Shown: in pieces, positions 38,448 to 46,626 of the stretch
How the letters are laid out: each line of letters opens with the position of its first letter
Position numbering within the stretch: position 1 is the stretch's first letter
Source of the DNA: Pseudomonas frederiksbergensis
Lineage (GTDB): Bacteria > Pseudomonadota > Gammaproteobacteria > Pseudomonadales > Pseudomonadaceae
Direction of reading: 5' to 3'
DNA: 64,000 bases
Assembly: GCF_003732275.1 (NCBI RefSeq)
Contig: NZ_MOBM01000012.1
Span: forward strand, 558,001 to 622,000
Notes under the pieces: model-generated
The model's database searches: none
What the model saw: the letters and a program-made list of their open reading frames with translations, nothing else
Told to the model about the DNA's origin: nothing
Translations under genes and position numbers: made by a program

Positions 38448-38482
38448 CCCACAGTCGTGCCCGGCGCGACTGTGGGATTTTC
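38448..38482 (+). terminator. Terminator-like hairpin after metG
   Basis: Stem CCCACAGTCG / CGACTGTGGG with a nine-base loop, then ATTTTC. Short T run, so termination may be partial. Confidence 0.7.
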
Positions 38483-38572
38483 ATGTCTGGCCCACCCTCC
38501 TTCCTTGCCGGATAATGCCTAATCTCTTTTTAGAGAGTCCTTGAGAAAGCCCCTGTCCTTGCCGGCACGATC

Positions 38573-39142
38573 ATGACCGAACTGCTTCTTACGCTTATCA
38601 GCGCTGCCCTGATCAACAACCTCGTGTTGCACTGGCCGCTGGGCGTCGATTCGGTGCTGGGCAGCGAGCGGCCACAGGTCCACGCACTGGGCATCGCGAC
38701 AACGTGCCTGATGCTGATTGTCGGCATACTCGGCTATGCGTTCTATCACTGGCTACTGGTGCCGCTGGGGCTGACGTCGCTGCGTCTGTTCGTGTTCCTG
38801 CCGTTGAGCGTTCTGCTGATCGGCCCGCTGCTTAAGCTGCTTTCACGGTTATTGGCGAAACTTTCATTCGATGGCCTCTGGCCCCTGCTGCTTGGGAATG
38901 CCGGCGTGCTTGGGCTGACATTGCTCAACGCTCAAGACGACAAGGGAATTTTCCACGCCATAGCCCTGAGCCTTGGCGCCGGGCTGGGTTTCTGGCTGGT
39001 GCTGAGTCTGTTCAGCGACTTGCGCCAGCGCACACTCGATAACGATATCCCCCTGCCCTTTCGTGGCCTGCCGATCGAGTTGATTGGTGCCGGATTGATC
39101 GCGGTGGTTTTTCTCGGATTCAGCGGGCTGATCAAAACATGA
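38573..39142 (+). CDS. rnfA: RnfA-like membrane subunit lacking both cluster cysteines
   Basis: A 189-residue protein with six hydrophobic segments that aligns without gaps to the start of E. coli RsxA (LVNNFVL versus LINNLVL) and at its end ([19 protein letters not shown]). In canonical RnfA two Cys, in GLCPFMG and TNCAVLG, hold half of a membrane [2Fe-2S] cluster. Here the equivalent positions read GVDSVLG (Asp 26) and GNAGVLG (Ala 110), so both are lost. First gene of a tightly coupled operon; its stop overlaps rnfB by four bases. Confidence 0.88.
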   Translation: MTELLLTLISAALINNLVLHWPLGVDSVLGSERPQVHALGIATTCLMLIVGILGYAFYHWLLVPLGLTSLRLFVFLPLSVLLIGPLLKLLSRLLAKLSFDGLWPLLLGNAGVLGLTLLNAQDDKGIFHAIALSLGAGLGFWLVLSLFSDLRQRTLDNDIPLPFRGLPIELIGAGLIAVVFLGFSGLIKT

Positions 39143-40146
39143 GTCTGATTCAACGCATCGACGCCCTCTTGCCGCAGACCCAATGCGGCAAGTGTGGCCA
39201 CCCCGGATGCAAACCCTACGCCGAAGGCATCGCCAGCGGCGAGCCGATCAACAAGTGCCCACCGGGCGGCAGCGAAACCATCGCGGCCCTGGCCGACCTG
39301 CTGAAAGTGCCGGTGCTGGAACTGGACGTCAGTCGCGGTTCGGCGCCAGCGCAGATCGCTTACATTCGCGAAGCTGAATGCATCGGCTGCACCAAGTGCA
39401 TTCAGGCCTGCCCGGTCGACGCCATTGTCGGCGCGGCAAAATTCATGCACACGGTCATCGTCGACGAATGTACCGGTTGCGACCTCTGCGTGGCGCCCTG
39501 CCCGGTGGATTGCATCGAGATGCATCCGTTACCGCTGGCCACGGTGCTGCCGATTGTCGGCGGGCTGGCGTTCAGCCTGGAGGAACAACAGGCCCGGACC
39601 GCCAAGCGCAATCACGCGCGACGCCGTTTCGAACAGCGCAATGCCCGGTTGCATCGCGAAGAGGAACAGAAACTCGCCGAACGCCAGGCCCGCGCCCAGC
39701 GCGCCGTGCAGCACAGCGAAGTGACGCTCGACCCGGTTCAGGCCGCACTCGAGCGCGTCCGCGCACAGAAAGCGGACAATGCCGATGCGGCACTGAAAAA
39801 GGCCAAGGTCGATCTGGCGATGAGTCGGGCGCAGCTGAACAAATCGCTCAAGGCCTTCGGGCATCCGCCAACCTTCGAACAGCAGTCGCAACTGATCGTG
39901 CTGCAACAGCAGTTCGAAGCCGCCGAACAGGCGCTGGCGCAACTGGAGAGCAGCGCACCGCCGGTCTCTGCGCCACCTGCCCCGGCAAAAGATGCCGAGC
40001 TGAAACGGGCGAAGATCCAGTTGGCCATGCGCCGTGCCGAACTCAAGAAAGCTCAAACAAGCGAGGCGCCGGCCGAACAGATCGAAGCGTTGCAACATGC
40101 GCTCAGCGAAGCCGAGCGTCAGGTGGATGCCTATGTCACCCCTTGA
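39139..40146 (+). CDS. rnfB: RnfB-like ferredoxin subunit without anchor, with long coiled-coil tail
   Basis: A 335-residue iron-sulfur protein. It begins directly at the Fe-S domain ([12 protein letters not shown]...CPPGG) and has two [4Fe-4S] ferredoxin motifs, [12 protein letters not shown] at about 80 and [12 protein letters not shown] at about 110. The N-terminal membrane helix normal for RnfB is absent; the start overlaps rnfA and no hydrophobic sequence precedes it. Residues about 155-335 form a charged Ala/Arg/Gln-rich coiled coil ([31 protein letters not shown]) that resembles the C-terminal tail of RnfC. Family RnfB is about 190 residues, so this is a large extension. Confidence 0.88.
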   Translation: MSLIQRIDALLPQTQCGKCGHPGCKPYAEGIASGEPINKCPPGGSETIAALADLLKVPVLELDVSRGSAPAQIAYIREAECIGCTKCIQACPVDAIVGAAKFMHTVIVDECTGCDLCVAPCPVDCIEMHPLPLATVLPIVGGLAFSLEEQQARTAKRNHARRRFEQRNARLHREEEQKLAERQARAQRAVQHSEVTLDPVQAALERVRAQKADNADAALKKAKVDLAMSRAQLNKSLKAFGHPPTFEQQSQLIVLQQQFEAAEQALAQLESSAPPVSAPPAPAKDAELKRAKIQLAMRRAELKKAQTSEAPAEQIEALQHALSEAERQVDAYVTP

Positions 40147-41125
40147 ATCGGTGGACGATCGCCTTCAGCAGGCCATGAAGCTGGTATTGCTGGCCACCGT
40201 GCCGGGGATGCTGATGTTGTTCTGGCTGTACGGCTGGGGGGTGTTGATCAACCTGATTCTGGCGGCTGCCACCGCGCTGGCCGTTGAGGCGGCGGTGTTG
40301 CAGCTGCGCAAGCAACCGCTAAAACCGACGCTGAGCGATGGCAGTGCGCTGGTCAGTGCGACGCTGTTGGCGCTGGCCTTGCCGCCTTATTGCCCGTGGT
40401 GGCTGACAGCCAGTGCGGCGGCGTTCGGACTGTTTTTCGGCAAGCACTTGTATGGCGGTGTCGGCAAGAATCCGTTCAATCCGGCGATGCTCGGTTTCGC
40501 GCTGGTCCTGGTGATGTTTCCCCAGCAAATGACCCATTGGCCGGCGTCCCATGGCATGGATTTGTTCGGTGGGTTGCAACAGGTGTTCGGCTTCAGCTTC
40601 GGTCAGACACCCGATGCGTGGGCCCAGGCCACGGCGCTGGACAGTCTGCGAATCAACAAAAGCCTGACCATGGAAGAACTGTTCGCCGGCAATCCGGCAT
40701 TCGGCCGTTTTGGTGGCCGGGGCGTGGAATGGGTCAACCTGGCGTTTCTGGCCGGCGGTGCGTTTCTGCTACAGCGGCGGGTATTCAGCTGGCATGCACC
40801 GGTCGGCATGCTCGCCAGCCTGTTCATCATCAGCCTGTTGTGTTGGAACGGTACGGGCTCCGATTCTCATGGCTCGCCACTGTTTCATCTGCTCACCGGC
40901 GCGAGCATGCTCGGTGCCTTCTTCATCGTGACGGAACCGATATCCGGCGCAAAAAACCCCACTGCCCGATTACTGTTCGGCGCAGGCGCGGGGTTACTGA
41001 CTTACCTGATTCGGACGTGGGGCGGGTATCCGGACGGCGTGGCCTTTGCGGTTTTGCTAATGAACCTCTGTGTACCGGCGCTGGAACGTTTTGCCGCGTC
41101 CAGACAGGAGCAGGTTGCCCCATGA
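40133..41125 (+). CDS. rnfD: RnfD-like membrane flavoprotein subunit
   Basis: A 330-residue protein with about nine to ten membrane helices. RnfD/NqrB hallmarks are present: [35 protein letters not shown], and the C-terminal [10 protein letters not shown]. The likely FMN-threonine site is T167 in AQATALD, matching the AT-P-L-D segment of other RnfD. The ATG at 40133 lies inside the 3' end of rnfB (14-base overlap) behind an AGGTGG site. An rnfC gene would be expected just before it but there is no room for one. Confidence 0.88.
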   Translation: MSPLESVDDRLQQAMKLVLLATVPGMLMLFWLYGWGVLINLILAAATALAVEAAVLQLRKQPLKPTLSDGSALVSATLLALALPPYCPWWLTASAAAFGLFFGKHLYGGVGKNPFNPAMLGFALVLVMFPQQMTHWPASHGMDLFGGLQQVFGFSFGQTPDAWAQATALDSLRINKSLTMEELFAGNPAFGRFGGRGVEWVNLAFLAGGAFLLQRRVFSWHAPVGMLASLFIISLLCWNGTGSDSHGSPLFHLLTGASMLGAFFIVTEPISGAKNPTARLLFGAGAGLLTYLIRTWGGYPDGVAFAVLLMNLCVPALERFAASRQEQVAP

Positions 41126-41733
41126 ACCGAGCGACGAGCGTTGTGAGCCTGGTAGTGCTGGCAAGCCTGGGGATGGGCGCGACTTACCTCGTGCAGCATA
41201 CCAGCGCCGCGCGCATCGCCGCCGAGCAACGCCTGATCGACAGCCGTCAGTTATTGGATCTGCTACCGTCCGACAGCTACGACAATCAGCCACTGGAACA
41301 TCCCCTCAGCCTCGAAAGCACTCGTCTGGCCAACAGCACACTGTTGGGGGGCTACCTGGCCTCCAAGGCCGGCCAACCGAGCGCTGTGTTGCTGCGCAGC
41401 CAGACACTGGGCTACGCCGGCGCCATCGACTTGCTGATCGCTATCGACCCCCAAGGCAAGTTATTGGGGGTCAAAACCCTCAAACAATCGGAAACTCCAG
41501 GGCTGGGCGGCAAGCTCGCCGACTGGCCCAATGCCTGGCTTCAGGTGTTTACCGGCAAGTCGCTAACCGACCCCGATGACAATGGCTGGGCCTTGAAAAA
41601 GGACCAAGGGCAATTCGATCAGATCGCGGGCGCGACCATCACCTCAAGAGCGGTGATCAATGCCACCCATGACGCGCTGCGCTACTTCGATGAACACCGG
41701 CAACCGCTGATCGGGAGCAGCGCTCATGAATAA
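41122..41733 (+). CDS. rnfG: RnfG-like periplasmic flavoprotein subunit
   Basis: A 203-residue protein with one N-terminal membrane anchor (about 5-24) and a periplasmic FMN-binding domain. Family motifs: GYAGAIDLLIAIDPQG, KQSETPGLGGK and the flavinylation site DQIAGATIT, with T172 the probable FMN carrier. The usual Ser/Thr before GAT is Ala, a mild change. Starts in the ATGA overlap with rnfD. ApbE would be needed to attach FMN; it is not in this window. Confidence 0.9.
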   Translation: MNRATSVVSLVVLASLGMGATYLVQHTSAARIAAEQRLIDSRQLLDLLPSDSYDNQPLEHPLSLESTRLANSTLLGGYLASKAGQPSAVLLRSQTLGYAGAIDLLIAIDPQGKLLGVKTLKQSETPGLGGKLADWPNAWLQVFTGKSLTDPDDNGWALKKDQGQFDQIAGATITSRAVINATHDALRYFDEHRQPLIGSSAHE

Positions 41734-42316
41734 GTCATCGACCCTGCAGAACTCCCTGATGCTGACGCCGTTGATCGGCGTTACGGATTCATTGGTAACG
41801 GCCCTGGGCCTGTGGCTGATGCTTGCTCTGGTACTCAGTGCTTACGGTGCGAGCATGGGCGTCTTGCGCTCGCGACTGATTCCGGCAACACATTTGCCGG
41901 CATGCCTGCTGCTGGCTGCCACGCTGACCAGTTGCGCAGAACTTGCCACGCAAGCCTGGTCGCTCCAATGGCACCAGCATCTGGGTTTCTACGCAGGATT
42001 GATCGCCCTGCAATGCGTCGTGCTGGAACACAACGGTTTTTTCCAGAGCCCACGGTGTGATCGACTGCGTCTGTGTGGCCTGTTCGGCGCCTTGATGGTG
42101 GGCCTGGGCCTGCTGCGCGAGTTCATCGGCAACGGGACACTCGCTAGCCATCTGTCCTGGATGACCGGCGCCACGCAACCGGACTGGCAAGGCTGGACGC
42201 TGATCGCCGACGGTGGCCTGCATCTGGCCACGCTGGCCCCTGGCGGGTTTATTCTGCTGGGACTGTTGATCGCCGCACATCAAGCCTGGACTCGCCGCCC
42301 GGCGGCCCCACATTGA
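41726..42316 (+). CDS. rnfE: RnfE-like membrane subunit lacking one cluster cysteine
   Basis: A 196-residue membrane protein, shorter than E. coli RsxE (231). The segment TPLIGVTDSLVTALGL aligns with CPLLAVTSTATNALGL, so the first cluster Cys is Thr 14, and about six residues before it are missing. The second Cys is kept (C97, LIALQCVVLEHNGFF). The REFIGNGTL and APGGFILLGLL segments are family-typical. Overlaps rnfG by eight bases and is followed after 25 bases by nth, the usual end of rnf/rsx operons. Confidence 0.87.
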   Translation: MNKSSTLQNSLMLTPLIGVTDSLVTALGLWLMLALVLSAYGASMGVLRSRLIPATHLPACLLLAATLTSCAELATQAWSLQWHQHLGFYAGLIALQCVVLEHNGFFQSPRCDRLRLCGLFGALMVGLGLLREFIGNGTLASHLSWMTGATQPDWQGWTLIADGGLHLATLAPGGFILLGLLIAAHQAWTRRPAAPH

Positions 42317-42341
42317 CCGTCTTCGAGGAAACGCATCGCCC

Positions 42342-42980
42342 ATGAATGCCGCAAAACGTCTTGAAATTTTCCGCAGGTTTCACGAAGACAATCCTGAACC
42401 GAAGACCGAACTGGCCTACGCCTCACCGTTCGAATTGCTGATCGCCGTGATTCTCTCGGCGCAGTCGACCGATGTCGGCGTGAACAAGGCCACCGCCAAA
42501 CTGTTCCCGGTGGCCAACACGCCAGCGGCGATCCATGCCTTGGGCGTCGAAGGGCTGTCGGAGTACATCAAGACCATCGGCCTGTTCAACAGCAAAGCGA
42601 AAAACGTGATCGAAACCTGTCGCTTGCTGGTGGAGCGCCATGGCGGTGAAGTGCCGCAGACCCGCGAGGCACTGGAGGCATTGCCCGGCGTCGGTCGCAA
42701 GACCGCCAACGTGGTGCTCAATACCGCCTTTCGTCAGCTGACCATGGCCGTGGACACTCACATTTTCCGGGTCAGTAACCGTACCGGCATTGCTCCAGGC
42801 AAGAACGTGGTTGAGGTGGAGCAAAAACTGATGAAATTCGTGCCGAAGGAATATCTGCTCGACGCTCATCACTGGCTGATTCTCCACGGGCGCTACGTTT
42901 GCCTGGCCCGCAAGCCGCGTTGTGGCAGTTGCCGGATAGAGGATTTGTGCGAATACAAGCAAAAGACCTCGGACGATTGA
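42342..42980 (+). CDS. nth: Nth, endonuclease III
   Basis: A 212-residue base-excision repair glycosylase/AP lyase for oxidised pyrimidines. Helix-hairpin-helix LPGVGRKTANVVL with catalytic Lys (about 120), catalytic Asp in VDTHIFRVSNR (about 138), and the four-Cys [4Fe-4S] loop C-x6-C-x2-C-x5-C near the C-terminus (CLARKPRCGSCRIEDLC). Last or near-last gene of the rnf operon. Confidence 0.97.
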   Translation: MNAAKRLEIFRRFHEDNPEPKTELAYASPFELLIAVILSAQSTDVGVNKATAKLFPVANTPAAIHALGVEGLSEYIKTIGLFNSKAKNVIETCRLLVERHGGEVPQTREALEALPGVGRKTANVVLNTAFRQLTMAVDTHIFRVSNRTGIAPGKNVVEVEQKLMKFVPKEYLLDAHHWLILHGRYVCLARKPRCGSCRIEDLCEYKQKTSDD

Positions 42981-43088
42981 GGCGCTATTAGTTTTTTTGA
43001 TTGATCGATTGAAAAAATCTTTTTTACCCGCCGGGAAATTGTCGATATAAGGAGCGCCAAAGGGCAGCCTTAGCCTGGAGTTAACCTT

Positions 43089-43268
43089 ATGAGCACTGGC
43101 AAAGAGCAATTGGACGTAGAAGACGACTTCACCCCCGTTGAAGCCGATGACGCAGAGCCGGTAGTGGAAGTGGCGAAGACCAACCTGAGCAAACGCCGCA
43201 CCATCGACAATCTGCTGGAGGAGCGCCGACTGCAGAAGCAATTGGCCGATTACGATTTTGACCTGTGA
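43089..43268 (+). CDS. PA3496-family small protein (putative envelope integrity)
   Basis: A 59-residue frame (MSTGKEQLDV to ADYDFDL). The N-terminal half is acidic and the C-terminal half is basic/helical (NLSKRRTIDNLLEERRLQK). An ATAAGGAG sequence lies further upstream and the nearer spacing is ordinary. It sits between nth and a terminator, exactly where PAO1 has PA3496, whose family is described as putative envelope-integrity proteins. No signal peptide or membrane helix. Function not established. Confidence 0.8.
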   Translation: MSTGKEQLDVEDDFTPVEADDAEPVVEVAKTNLSKRRTIDNLLEERRLQKQLADYDFDL

Positions 43269-43273
43269 CACTT

Positions 43274-43300
43274 AAAAGCCTCCCGAAACGGAGGCTTTTT
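43274..43300. terminator. Intrinsic terminator after the PA3496-family gene
   Basis: AAAAGCCTCC-CGAAAC-GGAGGCTTTTT, six bases past the stop. Confidence 0.93.
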
Positions 43301-43359
43301 ACTAAGCGCCGACCCCTGATAAACGCCCGTTCATCGCGCCTCGTCAAACGCTGGCAGCG

Positions 43360-43986
43360 TCATACCAGACCATTGCGTTGGGCCAGTTCGATCAGGTCGA
43401 CCAGTGAGCGAGCATTGAGCTTTAATAAAAGTCGAGTCTTGTAAGTACTAACGGTTTTATTGCTGAGGAACATTCCATCGGCGATCTCCTTGTTTGTCTT
43501 TCCTCGGGCCAACTGTTGCAGGACCATCATTTCCCGCCCGGACAAACGATCCACCATATCAGCTTCACTGGCGTTCCCAAGACTGGAACGCACGGTATGC
43601 AGAGCCTGATTAGGAAAGTAGCTGTAGCCTGACAGTACAGCTTTTATTGCACTGAGCAACTCTGTGAGATCCTGTTGTTTGCAGACATATCCGGCGGCAC
43701 CCGATTGCATGCAACGCATGGAAAAGTGCCCTGGCGCCTGAGAGGTCAATATCAGTACTTTTAGAGGCATCGCTGTTGATGTCAGGCGCGCGATGACTTC
43801 CAACCCATCCAGTTTCGGTATTCCAATATCCAGTATGACAATATCCGGCATTAGATCACGGGAAAGTTGTAATGCGTCCACGCCATTATCTGTTTCTGCA
43901 ATGACTTCGTAGCCATGACGTTCCATTAGCATACGCACCGCAAGACGAATGACGGGGTGATCATCCACGATCAGCACTTTATTCAT
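43360..43986 (-). CDS. BvgA-like LuxR-family response regulator (orphan)
   Basis: A 208-residue NarL/FixJ regulator. The receiver shows LIVDDHPVIRLAV, the phospho-acceptor Asp in IVILDIGIPKLDG, and a K-Q-Q segment after GAAGYVC. The C-terminal LuxR helix-turn-helix reads ARGKTNKEIADGMFLSNKTVSTYKTRLL. Similarity to Bordetella BvgA is strong across the length; the P. aeruginosa RocA proteins are of the same type. No sensor kinase lies beside it, so its partner is elsewhere. The ATG at 43986 has GGA seven bases upstream. Base composition is lower in GC than its left-hand neighbours. Confidence 0.88.
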   Translation of the reverse strand: MNKVLIVDDHPVIRLAVRMLMERHGYEVIAETDNGVDALQLSRDLMPDIVILDIGIPKLDGLEVIARLTSTAMPLKVLILTSQAPGHFSMRCMQSGAAGYVCKQQDLTELLSAIKAVLSGYSYFPNQALHTVRSSLGNASEADMVDRLSGREMMVLQQLARGKTNKEIADGMFLSNKTVSTYKTRLLLKLNARSLVDLIELAQRNGLV

Positions 43987-44521
43987 GGGCAAGTCCAATT
44001 TTAGCTGTTCGAATTTTTAGAGCCCGCACCATAGCCTAGTCGTTTCACCCATGGCATGCCGTCACCCCCGGCCACTCGCAGCGAGAGACATAGCCTACAA
44101 ACAACGCGGATTTTTCCTACAAAAAATCATTGCCATACGAAGAGCCAGAGACTTTACTGGCCCAATGTTGCTCAGCGCTTCGACATTTTTTTGTATCGCC
44201 TTACAACAAAAAAAACACAAGAACAGGGTTTGACGCCGATAATCCAACACACATCGACTATTGAGCTACCCTCAAAAGTAACGGGCATTTACCAATACTC
44301 TCCGCGACCTGACTCAAACAATCAGAAAAAGCTCACATACCGTAACACTTCACCAACAATACACACCCTACAAATCTCCCTCACAACAACACAGCTACTA
44401 TAACAACCTCCATTATTGGAGCAAAAAAAAAGAGTTCACCATAACAGCATGAAAACCTAATATATTAGTTATACAACCCCGTAAATAAATCGAGAAAACA
44501 CATACTTCATGAGCAGAAAAT
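43987..44521. other. AT-rich gene-free interval
   Basis: About 535 bases with many A-runs and few G, clearly unlike the rest of the window. Short frames exist (for example 44051 and 44056) but lack good ribosome sites and known character. It holds the promoters of the BvgA-like regulator to the left and of the unknown gene to the right. No direct repeats, integrase or tRNA edge was found. Confidence 0.6.
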
Positions 44522-45103
44522 ATGATAAAACTCAGAAAAAAAATCACCAACCCGATGACAATCATCGCAATCTTTGCAGCATTATCTGAAACTTCGGCCG
44601 CTGTATCTCTCCCCTTTCTTGATAACGAGGAGAGAGCGCTCTATGTCTGGTTTCTGATTAGCTTCCCCTTTTATTTACTTTTTCTTTTCTTCGCCACACT
44701 CAACTTCAACTATCGGTCGCTTTACGCGCCCTCCGATTTCGAGAAGGAAGAACATTTCATAAAAGTCATGGACAACGCTGATCACTCGGAAAATAACCCA
44801 TCCAGGGTAACGCACGAAAGCTCGGCGCCACACCATGTGCGCCTGCCTGTTCCCCTAAAGGATCTGCACATCGTTGATGCACGGTGGATACACAAAAAAA
44901 TGGCGTTCAGCGCCCTGGTGGAGAGTATTCAGCATCCTCCGGATAATCCTGCACAAGTGATTGTATTTCTCACGTGTACCGACTCGGATAAATTACTGAA
45001 GGACAATACACTCAAACATTGGAAACAAATAAAGAAACAGAACAGTTCAACATTCTGTATTTCCTACAACTTGAGTTCACAGGGCGTGAGGGTTGTGGGC
45101 TAG
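44522..45103 (+). CDS. Unknown membrane protein in AT-rich DNA
   Basis: A 193-residue frame with AT-rich codon use. One or two hydrophobic segments lie in the first 65 residues (MTIIAIFAALSETSAAVSL; VWFLISFPFYLLFLFFATL), followed by a soluble polar domain (VPLKDLHIVDARWIHKK, VIVFLTCTDSD). No family recognised. The ribosome site is weak (GAGCAG). Unusual composition and absence from the syntenic PAO1 region suggest gain by transfer. Confidence 0.6.
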   Translation: MIKLRKKITNPMTIIAIFAALSETSAAVSLPFLDNEERALYVWFLISFPFYLLFLFFATLNFNYRSLYAPSDFEKEEHFIKVMDNADHSENNPSRVTHESSAPHHVRLPVPLKDLHIVDARWIHKKMAFSALVESIQHPPDNPAQVIVFLTCTDSDKLLKDNTLKHWKQIKKQNSSTFCISYNLSSQGVRVVG

Positions 45104-45225
45104 GTATTGAATGGCCGCACATCAGAAGACAGCCCTTGAAGCCAGATCAAGGACAGGAAGCAGAAGGAACGGTTAGCAGAAACAAGAAGAAAGCGAATAC
45201 GCAATATGCAGCAGCCCCCCTTTCA

Positions 45226-45260
45226 GATGTGTGGCCTTGTCATCAACAAGGCCACACATC
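45226..45260. other. Perfect 15-bp hairpin beyond argG
   Basis: GATGTGTGGCCTTGT and its exact complement ACAAGGCCACACATC flank a five-base CATCA loop, 20 bases past the argG stop. Neither strand has a clear T run after it, so it is a 3'-end stem or a rho-assisted terminator rather than a classical one. Confidence 0.7.
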
Positions 45261-45279
45261 CATTACCGCTTCAAAAGTC

Positions 45280-46497
45280 TCAGAAAAGCTTGCGACCTTT
45301 GTTCGCCGCGATACGCATGCGCAGGGCGTTGAGCTTGATGAAGCCTGCCGCGTCGGCCTGGTTGTAGGCGCCGCCATCTTCCTCGAAGGTCGCGATGTTG
45401 GCGTCGAACAACGACTCATCGGACTTGCGGCCAGTGACGATTACGTTGCCCTTGTACAGCTTCAGGCGCACTACGCCGTTCACGTGGGCCTGGGAAGCGT
45501 CGATCATCTGTTGCAGCATCAGACGCTCTGGGCTCCACCAGTAACCGGTGTAGATCAAGCTGGCGTATTTAGGCATCAGCTCATCTTTGAGGTGAGCCAC
45601 TTCGCGGTCCAGGGTGATCGATTCGATCGCACGGTGAGCGCGCAGCATGATGGTGCCGCCAGGGGTTTCGTAGCAGCCACGGGACTTCATGCCCACGTAA
45701 CGGTTCTCGACGATGTCGAGACGGCCGATACCGTGTTCGCCACCGATACGGTTCAGGGTCGCCAGCACGGTGGCCGGGGTCATTTCGACGCCGTCCAGTG
45801 CGACGATATCGCCGTTGCGGTAGGTCAGTTCCAGGTACTGCGGTTTGTCAGGAGCGTTCTCCGGGGAGACGGTCCAGCGCCACATGTCTTCTTCGTGCTC
45901 GGTCCAGGTGTCTTCCAGCACGCCGCCTTCATAGGAGATGTGCAGCAGGTTGGCATCCATCGAGTACGGGGATTTCTTCTTGCCGTGACGCTCGATCGGG
46001 ATGTTGTGCTTTTCAGCATAATCCATCAGCTTTTCACGGGAGAGCAGGTCCCATTCGCGCCACGGAGCGATCACTTTTACGCCTGGCTTCAAGGCGTAGG
46101 CGCCCAGTTCGAAACGAACCTGGTCGTTGCCCTTGCCGGTCGCGCCGTGGGAAATGGCGTCAGCGCCGGTTTCGTTGGCGATTTCGATCAAACGCTTGGC
46201 GATCAACGGACGAGCGATGGAAGTACCCAGCAGGTACTCGCCTTCGTAAACGGTGTTGGCGCGGAACATCGGGAACACGAAATCGCGCACGAATTCTTCG
46301 CGCAGATCGTCGATGTAGATTTCTTTTACGCCCATGGCCTGTGCCTTGGCGCGGGCCGGTTCGACCTCTTCGCCCTGACCCAGGTCAGCGGTGAAGGTCA
46401 CTACTTCACAGTTATAAGTATCCTGCAGCCACTTGAGGATCACCGAAGTGTCCAGGCCGCCGGAATACGCCAGAACGACCTTGTTTACGTCCGCCAT
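45280..46497 (-). CDS. argG: ArgG, argininosuccinate synthase
   Basis: A 405-residue enzyme joining citrulline and aspartate with ATP in arginine synthesis. PP-loop motif AYSGGLDTS at residues 9-17, [16 protein letters not shown], and [15 protein letters not shown] are all family signatures. Full length. The start at 46497 (MADVNKV) follows a GGAG site. The 129 bases between argG and motY hold no gene. Confidence 0.98.
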   Translation of the reverse strand: MADVNKVVLAYSGGLDTSVILKWLQDTYNCEVVTFTADLGQGEEVEPARAKAQAMGVKEIYIDDLREEFVRDFVFPMFRANTVYEGEYLLGTSIARPLIAKRLIEIANETGADAISHGATGKGNDQVRFELGAYALKPGVKVIAPWREWDLLSREKLMDYAEKHNIPIERHGKKKSPYSMDANLLHISYEGGVLEDTWTEHEEDMWRWTVSPENAPDKPQYLELTYRNGDIVALDGVEMTPATVLATLNRIGGEHGIGRLDIVENRYVGMKSRGCYETPGGTIMLRAHRAIESITLDREVAHLKDELMPKYASLIYTGYWWSPERLMLQQMIDASQAHVNGVVRLKLYKGNVIVTGRKSDESLFDANIATFEEDGGAYNQADAAGFIKLNALRMRIAANKGRKLF

Positions 46498-46626
46498 GCC
46501 ATCACTCCACGGGGTTCTACGGAAAGCCGTCAAGTCTACCGCTCATGCAGGACAATTTACAGAGGCGCGACAGCTTATGACGACGAAGCGACAGATTATG
46601 TCGAACGAGCGACGATTTCAGCAGGT

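Noticed and set aside
36065..38452. 795-residue frame opposite metG
   Set aside because: Covers metG and REP sequence in antisense; Gly/Val/Gln-rich product of typical shadow composition.
44051..44403. Short frames in the AT-rich interval (60 and 115 residues)
   Set aside because: No convincing ribosome sites, low-complexity Thr/Ser-rich products and mutual overlap.
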